Below are positions 57,208-64,000 of a stretch of DNA of 64,000 nucleotides, in pieces. Numbering within the stretch: the first letter of the stretch is position 1; every line of letters begins with the position of its first letter. The stretch lies in contig NZ_CP134605.1 of NCBI RefSeq assembly GCF_031844685.1, forward strand, positions 5,616,001 to 5,680,000, read 5' to 3'. The notes below the pieces were generated by a model. It did not search any database and was not told where the DNA came from. It worked only from the letters and a program-made list of their open reading frames with translations. This DNA comes from Streptomyces sp. ITFR-21 (GTDB lineage: Bacteria; Actinomycetota; Actinomycetes; Streptomycetales; Streptomycetaceae). The position numbers were made by a program, and so were the translations under genes.

Positions 57208-60168
57208 ATGAGCCAGCAGGGCGACGAGCACGGTACCCAAGAAGACGACTGGTGGCGGCAGTTGTACGACGAGGGGACCGCGGCGGGCGGTAGGCCGCGC
57301 GCCGCCGGGCCCGGCGGCGCGTCGGTCGACGCGCACTTCGACTCGGCGCTCGACGCGATGACGCCGCCCCCGCCGCCGCGCCCGGAGGCGCTCCGCCTGC
57401 GGCGCCCCACCCCGCCCCCGCCGCCGCCTTCCTGGCCCCGCCCGACCCGCGACGCGCCACCCGCCCCGATCGTCCCGCCCGCGGCGCCGCATCCCGCCGC
57501 GCCTCCGGTGGCGCAGGAGCCGTCCGCGCCGGACCGTGGCGAACCGGTCCCCGAGGAGCGGCAGCCGGACGCCGCGGTGACCGCGGAGCCGTCCGCCGAG
57601 GGCTTCGAGCCGTGGGACGCGTGGAGCGCCCCGCCGACTTTCGGCGCGCCCCCGGCGTCCGTACCGCCGCAGGCCCCGCCGCCTGCGGAACCCGGGGCCG
57701 GAGCCGGTGCCCGCGAAAGCCCGGAGCCCTCCCCTTGGGACCCCTGGTCCGCTCCTCCCACCTTCACCGACGGCGAGGCGGAGGCGGACGCGGAGGTGGA
57801 AGCGGAGGTGGAAGGCGACACCGAGCGGCCCGGACCGCTGTCCCGCGGGGCCGCGCGGCAGTCCGCCGAGGGCGCCGAGGAGGAGCTACGGCCCTGGGAC
57901 GCGTGGTCGGCCGAGCCGACGTACGGCGGCGGAGACGCTCCCGCCCGGCGGACGAGCGAGCCGCCGCCGGCCCAGCCGTGGGACGCGTGGGTCGCGCCCC
58001 GCTCACCCGCCCGGCCGAACACCGCCCCCGCGGCGGGGCCGAACCCGGCGCCCACGGCGCCGGTTGCCCCCACCGCCCCGCCCGCCGCCGAACACTGGGG
58101 CCCGCCGACCGCGCCCGCACCCCTGCCGGCGGCCCGGCCGTCACCCGCGCAGCCCGCGACGGCGGCCGACCCCGTGCCCGATTCCCCGACACCAGCGCGG
58201 TCCGACCCGGCGCCGCGGTCCGAGCCCGCGCCGGGACCCGACCCCGCGCCGGGGCTCCCGTCCGGGCCCGCGTCCTTGCCGGAACCCGTGCCTGGATCCG
58301 TGTCCTTGCCGGGGTCCGAGGCCGAGTCCGTGGCTGAGCCGGCGGCCGAACCCGGGCCCGAGCCCGCGCCTGAGCCCCCGTCCGGCCCCGCGCCGGGGCT
58401 CCCGCCTGTGGCTGGGTCCGTGTCCTCGCCGCGACCCGAGGCCGAGTCCGCGGCCGGACCCGGGCCTGAGTTCGCGCCCGCGCCGCCGCCTGTGGCTGAG
58501 CCTGTCTCCTCGCCGGGCGCGGAGCCCGCGCCTGAGCCCCCGTCCGGCCCCGCATCGGAACCCGCGGCTGAACCCGGGCCCGCGTCCGCGCCGGGGCCCG
58601 AGCCCGTGTACGAACCCGAGCCCGTGTACGAACCCGAGCCGACGCCGCACCCAGCGGCGCCGCCCGGTGCTGATCGGGGCTTCCCGGTGCCGTCGGGGCC
58701 CGGACCCGCGTCACCGCCCGACCCTCGCGCGGCACAGTGGGCCGAGTCCGCGGCGGTGAGGGCGCCCGATGACGTACCGCCGCCCGAGCCGGAGGGGGAG
58801 GGGGCGGCGCCGGTCGATCCGGTCGCGCCCGCCCGCGGAGACCTGGAACCCGAACCGGCGCCCGACGGTGTGCCGGAGGCGCCCCCGGCAGAGGCACCCG
58901 CGTCCGCGGCGCCTTCCGGCTCCGTACCGCGGCCTGTGCCGTTGCCTGAGGCCGGATCGCCGTCGGTGTCTCGGGGTGTGCGGGATGGCGGGCCGGTGCC
59001 GTCGCTCGGGGAGTCGGCGGGGTCCGCGCCCCGCGACGTACCGGCGCCCGGCTCCGTACCGCTGCCCGTGCCGTTGCCCGAGCCCGAACCGCCGTCCGCG
59101 CCGGAGGACATACGGCGTTCCGCACCCGTGTCCGAGGATCCGCCGGGGACGGTGGACCTCTTCCGGCCGGCTGCCGCCAGCGCGCTGCGGCCGGCCGAGG
59201 CGGCCGGGGTCGTGCCCGTGTCGCGTGCCGGGCGGGGGGAGACCGGGTTCGTGGAGGGCGAGGTGCGGTGGGCGCCGGAGCTGCCGCCCGGGTGGGAGCC
59301 CGCGTGGGAGTCGGGGGAGAGCGTGGGGGCGCCGGAGGTGGTGGGCGGCGGGCCGCCCACGTACAGCCCGGAGCCGACCGCCTGGCCGCAGGCGGATCCG
59401 GACGGACTGGACGGGCTGCTCGCGGACACCGTGCTGGACGGGGCGTCGTACGGGCGGCTGACGATCAGGACGGTGGCGACGCGCGGGGATTCCGCCCGGT
59501 ACCGGGGCCAGCCGCGCCGGGACGCCCTGCTCACCGCCCGGTTCGGGGCCGGGGACGACGCGCTGCTGCTGGTGGCGATGGCGAGCGGGGCGCGGGCGGC
59601 CGACGACGCGCACCTGGCCGCGCAGGACGCCGTGCGGTGGATCGCGGCAGCGGTGGGGCGCAGCCGGCAACGGCTGGCGGACGACCTGCGGGCGGCGCGG
59701 CGCGGCTCGCTGAAGTCGGGCCTGCACCGGCTGACCGACCGCTGCTACGGGCGGTTGCGGGCGCGCGGCGCGGAGCTGGGCCTCGACGAGGGCACGTACA
59801 CCGCGTCGCTGCGCTGCCTGCTGCTGCCCGCCGACCCGCAGTGCCGGATCCGGCTGGTCTTCGGGGTGGGGGAGGGCGGCCTCTTCCGGATCAGGGACGG
59901 GGCCTGGCAGGACCTGGACCTCGCCCCCGACGAGACCTCCGCGCCGTTCCGGTTCCGGGCCGCCGTCGCCCAGCCGGGTGACGCGCTGCTGATGTGCAGC
60001 CCCGGTCTGGCCGAACCGCTGCGCGGCGAGCCGAAGCTGGCCGCGCATCTGGCCGCCCGCTGGGGCGCGGGCAGGGTGCCGGGGCTCGCCGGCTACCTCG
60101 CGGACGCGCAGACCCGGGTCAAGGGGTACGCCGACGACCGTACGGCGGTGACCGTCTGGGACAGGTGA
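57208..60168 (+). CDS. PP2C-domain protein with long Pro/Ala/Glu linker and PWDxWSxPT repeats
   Basis: 986 residues from ATG 57208 (GTG 57193 is an alternative). Three parts: (1) an acidic-aromatic start QEDDWWRQLYDEG, then four PWDxW motifs at residues about 135 (PWDAWSAPPTF), 177 (PWDPWSAPPTF), 229 (PWDAWSAEPTY) and 257 (PWDAWVAP); (2) about 430 residues of Pro/Ala/Glu/Pro-Glu repeats, surely disordered; (3) a C-terminal PP2C-like phosphatase domain (about 735-986) with VATRGDSARYRGQPRRDALLTARFG, ALLLVAMASGARAADDAHLAAQDAVR and GYADDRTAVTVWD. The metal Asp residues DG...DN of canonical PP2C are only partly conserved, so activity is not certain. No membrane segment. No kinase is adjacent. Confidence 0.75.
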   Translation: MSQQGDEHGTQEDDWWRQLYDEGTAAGGRPRAAGPGGASVDAHFDSALDAMTPPPPPRPEALRLRRPTPPPPPPSWPRPTRDAPPAPIVPPAAPHPAAPPVAQEPSAPDRGEPVPEERQPDAAVTAEPSAEGFEPWDAWSAPPTFGAPPASVPPQAPPPAEPGAGAGARESPEPSPWDPWSAPPTFTDGEAEADAEVEAEVEGDTERPGPLSRGAARQSAEGAEEELRPWDAWSAEPTYGGGDAPARRTSEPPPAQPWDAWVAPRSPARPNTAPAAGPNPAPTAPVAPTAPPAAEHWGPPTAPAPLPAARPSPAQPATAADPVPDSPTPARSDPAPRSEPAPGPDPAPGLPSGPASLPEPVPGSVSLPGSEAESVAEPAAEPGPEPAPEPPSGPAPGLPPVAGSVSSPRPEAESAAGPGPEFAPAPPPVAEPVSSPGAEPAPEPPSGPASEPAAEPGPASAPGPEPVYEPEPVYEPEPTPHPAAPPGADRGFPVPSGPGPASPPDPRAAQWAESAAVRAPDDVPPPEPEGEGAAPVDPVAPARGDLEPEPAPDGVPEAPPAEAPASAAPSGSVPRPVPLPEAGSPSVSRGVRDGGPVPSLGESAGSAPRDVPAPGSVPLPVPLPEPEPPSAPEDIRRSAPVSEDPPGTVDLFRPAAASALRPAEAAGVVPVSRAGRGETGFVEGEVRWAPELPPGWEPAWESGESVGAPEVVGGGPPTYSPEPTAWPQADPDGLDGLLADTVLDGASYGRLTIRTVATRGDSARYRGQPRRDALLTARFGAGDDALLLVAMASGARAADDAHLAAQDAVRWIAAAVGRSRQRLADDLRAARRGSLKSGLHRLTDRCYGRLRARGAELGLDEGTYTASLRCLLLPADPQCRIRLVFGVGEGGLFRIRDGAWQDLDLAPDETSAPFRFRAAVAQPGDALLMCSPGLAEPLRGEPKLAAHLAARWGAGRVPGLAGYLADAQTRVKGYADDRTAVTVWDR

Positions 60169-60297
60169 GCGCCGGCCCGCCTCCTCGCGGACCGCCTCTC
60201 CGCCGGCCCGCTCTTCCCTCGGCCCGCCTCTCCGCCGGCCCGCCGGGGTGCCGTCCGCCGGGATGCGGGGCGGCTGCCCCTGTGCGCAGATGGGTAC

Positions 60298-62040
60298 ATG
60301 CCGAAGCAGACCGTTGCCGAGCAGTTCATCGAGGTCCTGGTACGCGCGGGCGTGCGCCGCCTGTACGGGGTGGTGGGCGACAGCCTGAACCCCGTGGTGG
60401 ACGCGGTACGCCGCAACCGTTCCATCGCATGGGTCCACGTGCGGCACGAGGAGACCGCCGCCTTCGCGGCCGGTGCCGAGGCGCAGCTGACCGGGCGGCT
60501 GGCGGCCTGCGCCGGCTCCTGCGGGCCCGGCAACCTGCACCTGATCAACGGCCTGTACGACGCGCACCGGTCGATGGCGCCGGTGCTGGCACTCGCCTCG
60601 CACATCCCCAGCAGCGAGATCGGCACGACGTACTTCCAGGAGACGCATCCGGACCGGCTGTTCCAGGAGTGCAGCCACTACAGTGAGCTGATCTCCAACG
60701 CCCGGCAGATGCCCCGGGTGCTGCAGACCGCGATCCAGCACGCGGTCGGGCGCGGCGGTGTGTCGGTGATCAGCCTGCCCGGCGACATCGCCGCCCACGA
60801 GGCGCCGCAGCGCAGTGTCGAGCACGCCCTGGTCACCCGGCGCCCGAGTGTCCGGCCCGGCGACACGGAGATCGACGAACTGGCCCGGCTGGTGGACGCC
60901 GCCTCCCGGGTCGCGCTGTTCTGCGGCAGTGGCACGGCAGGGGCGCACGACGAGGTGATGGCCTTCGCCGAACGCGTCAAGTCCCCGGTGGGGCACGCGC
61001 TGCGCGGCAAGGAGTGGATCCAGTTCGACAACCCCTACGACGTCGGCATGAGCGGACTGCTCGGCTACGGCGCCGCCTACGAGGCCATGCACGAGTGCGA
61101 CCTGCTGATCCTGCTGGGCACCGACTTCCCGTACAACGCCTTCCTGCCCGACGACGTGACGATCGTCCAGGTCGACGTGCGGCCCGAACACCTCGGCCGC
61201 CGCTCCAAGCTGGACCTGGCGGTGTGGGGCGACGTGCGGGAGACGCTGCGCTGTCTGACCCCGAAGGTGCGGGCCAAGTCCGACCGGCGGTTCCTGGACC
61301 GGATGCTGAAGAAGCACAGCGAGGCCCTGGAAGGCGTGGTGAAGGCGTACACCCGCAAGGTGGACAGGCATCTGCCGATCCACCCGGAGTACGTGGCCTC
61401 GGTGCTGGACGAGGAGGCCGCGGACGACGCGGTGTTCACCGTCGACACCGGCATGTGCAACGTGTGGGCGGCCCGTTATCTGACGCCCAACGGCAAGCGG
61501 CGGGTGATCGGTTCGTTCTCGCACGGCTCGATGGCGAACGCGCTGCCGCAGGCGATCGGGGCGCAGTTCCTGGACCGGCGGCGCCAAGTGGTGTCGATGT
61601 CCGGCGACGGCGGCTTCACCATGCTGATGGGCGACTTCCTGACCCTGGTGCAGTACGAACTGCCGGTCAAGGTGGTGCTGTTCGACAACTCTTCGCTGGG
61701 CATGGTGGAGTTGGAGATGATGGTCGAGGGGCTGCCGGCCTACGGCACCACCAACCGCAACCCGGACTTCGCCGCCATCGCGCGCGCGGCGGGCGCGTAC
61801 GGGGTGCGGGTGGAGAAGCCGAAGGAGCTGCGCGGTGCCCTGCGGGACGCCCTCCGGCACAAGGGGCCGGCGCTGGTGGACGTGGTGACCGACCCGCACG
61901 CGCTGTCCATCCCGCCGAAGATCACCGGCGAGCAGATCGGCGGCTTCGCGCTGTCGATGGGCAAGATGGTGCTGGACGGCGGTGTCGGCACGATGGTGCA
62001 GCTGGCCCGGTCCAACCTCCGCAACGTGCCGCGTCCCTGA
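60298..62040 (+). CDS. poxB: Pyruvate oxidase / pyruvate:quinone dehydrogenase-like, ThDP enzyme
   Basis: 580 residues. ThDP-dependent enzyme of the PoxB type: VGDSLNPVVDAV, catalytic Glu51 in VRHEETAAFAAGAEA, the FAD/ThDP core HAVGRGGVSVISLPGDIA, and the ThDP-metal motif GDGGFTMLMGDFLTLVQYELPVKVVLFDNS at about residue 438. It oxidises pyruvate to acetate and CO2, passing electrons to quinone in E. coli. A C-terminal amphipathic membrane-binding helix is not obvious. 129 bases after the PP2C gene; the gap contains an 18-bp direct repeat (60193-60210 and 60225-60242). Confidence 0.88.
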   Translation: MPKQTVAEQFIEVLVRAGVRRLYGVVGDSLNPVVDAVRRNRSIAWVHVRHEETAAFAAGAEAQLTGRLAACAGSCGPGNLHLINGLYDAHRSMAPVLALASHIPSSEIGTTYFQETHPDRLFQECSHYSELISNARQMPRVLQTAIQHAVGRGGVSVISLPGDIAAHEAPQRSVEHALVTRRPSVRPGDTEIDELARLVDAASRVALFCGSGTAGAHDEVMAFAERVKSPVGHALRGKEWIQFDNPYDVGMSGLLGYGAAYEAMHECDLLILLGTDFPYNAFLPDDVTIVQVDVRPEHLGRRSKLDLAVWGDVRETLRCLTPKVRAKSDRRFLDRMLKKHSEALEGVVKAYTRKVDRHLPIHPEYVASVLDEEAADDAVFTVDTGMCNVWAARYLTPNGKRRVIGSFSHGSMANALPQAIGAQFLDRRRQVVSMSGDGGFTMLMGDFLTLVQYELPVKVVLFDNSSLGMVELEMMVEGLPAYGTTNRNPDFAAIARAAGAYGVRVEKPKELRGALRDALRHKGPALVDVVTDPHALSIPPKITGEQIGGFALSMGKMVLDGGVGTMVQLARSNLRNVPRP

Positions 62041-62092
62041 GCCGGCGGGCCGGCCGCGCGGGGGCGGGGGCGCGGGGCGGGCGCGGACAAGG

Positions 62093-62131
62093 ACGTGCCG
62101 CGCCCGTCCTGTCGCCGACGGGGCGGCACGT
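62093..62131. terminator. Convergent terminator, poxB / glycosidase
   Basis: Arms ACGTGCCGCGCCCGTC (62093-62108) and GACGGGGCGGCACGT (62117-62131) pair over 15 bp with one bulged base; 8-base loop. It occupies the 132-base convergent gap. Confidence 0.7.
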
Positions 62132-62172
62132 TCGCCGTACGGACCGGGGAAGGCCGCGCGGGCGGCCCGGCC

Positions 62173-64000
62173 TCAGTCGTTGATCAGGTCGGACTCCTCC
62201 CACGGCCCGATCGCGGTGCGGTTGGCGATCAGCGGCGAGGCGCCCGCGTTGTCGGCGGTCACGTACTGGCCGTTGGCGTGCGCCCGCGGTGAGATCACGG
62301 GGCTGCCGCCGGCCGGCTGGGTGCTGCCGCCGTCGAGCCCGATCTGTACGTTGCCCAGGTGCTTGGCGGCGGTCGCCGGGGTGCCGGTGACCTGCGCGTA
62401 GGGCAGCGAGGTGGTCAGGTTCGAGGTCCGTTCCACCAGGTAGGACTGGCCGGATGAGACCGGCACGTTCAGGGTGCGGCGGTGGTCGGCGCGACCACGA
62501 CCGCGTTGCTGGGGCCGCCCACCACCTCGACCGACCGGCCGGGCCAGGGGTTGCGGACCCGCATGGTCTGCGAGGAGCCGGCCTGGATGGCCATGGTCAC
62601 CGGGGTGCCGCCCTGGACCTGCACGTCGACCTTGGTGTTGCCCTGGACCGACACCGTGCCGCTGGCGTCCCAGCCGGCCGGCCAGGCCGGGGCGATCCGC
62701 AGCAGCCCGTCGTAGTCCTGCACCAGCGCCTCGTTCAGCGCGGTGGCGACACCGGACGCCTGCTCGATGTACGCCTCGGTGCCGACCGTGTTCCCGAGGT
62801 CCGCCAGGCCGTTGATGTACACCTGGTGTCCCTGCGTGATGGACGGCAGCCTGGCCGCGACCTCGCCGGACAGCCCGAGCCGGGCCGCGTCGATGGCGTC
62901 CATGCTCCAGTCGTTGCCGCCGGTCACCGCCCGGTGGTTGTACGTGCGCACCGCCAGGTCGTGCAGCGCGCCCGGGTCGTCGGTGATCAGGTTGTACGGC
63001 CAGACCGGTTCGAGGTCGAGGTTCTCGCTGTTCCGGATCTGCGCGGTGGGCTGGTACGAGTACGCGATGATGTCGTTGTTCGACGCGTCCGCGGACGGCG
63101 CCAGCACCTGGGTGCGGCCGTAGTCGGTCCGCGCCCACGGCGGGATCTGGCCGATCGCGGTGTTCAGCTGGCCGACGAACGCGCTGTCGGTGCCCAGCGG
63201 TTGGGCCGCCTGGATGACGACAGGGAAGAGCGCGGAGTCCGCCGCCAGGTCGGTGGTCGGGTCCTGCACCGCCCACTGCGTCTCGTGCGCGTTGGCGACC
63301 GCGTGCAGCTTCCCGTCCGAGCCGGCCTTCTGGTAGGCGAGCAGGAAGGTCGCCGAGTCCTTCATCAACGGGCAGTACGCCCGCAGGAAGTCGATGTCCC
63401 CGGTGTCCTGTACTGCTGCCAGACGTACAGGCTGATCTCGGCGCCGGAGGTGATGTCCAGGGCGTTCCAGTTGGGGCTGCCCGGCTGGCTGCAGGCGGCG
63501 TTGGCGCCCGCGCCGGGGTCGCCGCCGTTGCCGTTGCCGTTGCCGTTGAAGCGCATCACCTCCGGGACGCAGGCCCCCGGCAAACCGCCCATCTGCTGTC
63601 TGGTCCAGGTCTCGATGGCGGCGAGGTTGTTCTGGTACAGGTTGAAGATCGGGATGTTCAGCGCGAAGTCGCCGCTGCTCATGTTGGCCGAGATCTGGGT
63701 GCGCAGGTTCCACAGCCAGGTCGCCGAGGGTGTCCGGTTCTGGTGGTCCTGGCCGAAGTTGAACATGCCGGCGACGCCGGCCTGGCTGCCCGGGACGGTG
63801 CCGCGCATCGAGGCGGCCTCCATGAACAGGTAGACGGCGCGCAGCGACTCCGTGTACTGCGCCTCGCCGTCGGACGAGGTGGCCTCCAGCGTGCCGGTGT
63901 TGGCCCGGTAGTCGGCCCACCACGACTGCTGCGAGGACAGCAGCGAGGACTCGGCGTCGGTGGGGTCGGAGCCGAGCAGGTTCGACGCGGTGGTGGCCGC
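62173..64000 (-). pseudogene. GH95-like secreted glycosidase, 3' part, two frameshifts
   Basis: The gene enters from the right edge. Conserved text runs in three frames: 64000-63411 (SSQQSWWADYRANTGTLEA, MFNFGQDHQN, LYVWQQY), 63410-62477 (QDTGDIDFLRAYCPLMKDSATFLLAYQKAG, LEPVWPYNLITDD, VRNPWPGRSVEVVGG) and 62475-62173 (LNVPVSSGQSYLVERTSNLTT, ending WEESDLIND). Each break is explained by one missing base, near 63410 and near 62476. The fold is the helical barrel of GH95-type alpha-L-fucosidases and relatives; the sugar is not certain. Either a pseudogene or two sequencing errors in GC runs. Confidence 0.7.

Noticed and set aside
55800..59534. A 1244-codon open frame on the minus strand running through the regulator and antisense to the PP2C gene
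   Set aside because: Only its 3' part (to 56834) is the real regulator. The upstream part is the GC-rich antisense of the PP2C linker, made of Ser/Gly/Pro/Asp repeats with no domain and no ribosome site.
58711..61899. A 1062-codon minus-strand frame opposite the PP2C and poxB genes
   Set aside because: Shadow frame; the plus-strand frames carry clear PP2C and ThDP-enzyme motifs.
63405..63415. Programmed frameshifting in the terminal glycosidase gene
   Set aside because: No slippery heptamer or downstream structure stands out, and a second, independent break near 62476 makes decay or sequencing error more likely.
1..64000. tRNA, rRNA, transposase, integrase, phage or secondary-metabolite cluster genes
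   Set aside because: I looked for cloverleaf-type sequences, transposase motifs and polyketide/peptide synthetase domains and saw none I can support.

Overview
The window is about 72-75% GC by eye, densely packed and strongly biased to G or C at third codon positions. GTG starts are frequent and short gene overlaps are common. Gene content and order (hemE, coproheme decarboxylase, murC-msrB, treX/Y/Z, an assimilatory sulfate cluster ending in a sirohydrochlorin chelatase) point to the core chromosome of a Streptomyces-like actinomycete (Streptomycetaceae). I see no rRNA, tRNA, CRISPR array, insertion sequence or phage gene.

1-13 kb is housekeeping. It holds the start of an RNase D gene, a LuxR-type response regulator, a DUF3000 gene, and three haem genes: hemE, a HemY-type coproporphyrinogen oxidase and the coproheme decarboxylase. 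Together these imply the Gram-positive coproporphyrin route. A DUF4349 lipoprotein, a PTH2-type peptidyl-tRNA hydrolase, murC-msrB, a small stress-like protein, a RibD-like reductase and a ZapE ATPase follow. 12.9-23.3 kb carries the trehalose/glycogen genes treX, treY and treZ (plus a 53-residue zinc ribbon translationally coupled to treZ), a HEPN protein, a DEDDh exonuclease and an APH-fold kinase.

23.5-33.5 kb is a ten-gene leftward sulfur assimilation operon: sulfite reductase, a tiny zinc ribbon, cysH, cysC, cysD, cysN, a sulfonate/sulfate-type ABC transporter and a sirohydrochlorin chelatase that supplies sirohaem to the sulfite reductase. It is preceded by a 27-residue Cys-containing leader peptide and closes on a 25-bp perfect inverted repeat that includes the last stop codon. 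33.7-38.4 kb has a GAF-domain regulator, an AidB-like flavoprotein and a YihY/BrkB membrane protein.

38.7-64 kb is more accessory. There is a divergent pair of secreted proteins (alginate-lyase-like and ThuA-like) with near-identical ricin-B modules and two GntR/DasR-like boxes between them. Then come modABC with a molybdopterin-binding protein, an MFS exporter next to a broken second MFS gene, an alpha-glucosidase with its LacI regulator, an rsgA remnant, another LacI regulator, a TrmB/LuxR hybrid regulator, a PP2C-domain protein with a very long Pro/Ala/Glu linker, a pyruvate oxidase-like enzyme, and a frameshifted GH95-like glycosidase running off the right edge. Three broken genes lie between 47 and 64 kb, so this part is either decaying accessory DNA or carries sequencing errors. 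Most convergent pairs are separated by strong GC hairpins, listed as terminators.

I did not find an obviously new multi-gene system. The best candidates for new biology are the regulatory and structural elements (leader peptide, very long perfect palindromes, paired operators) and the repeat-bearing PP2C protein.
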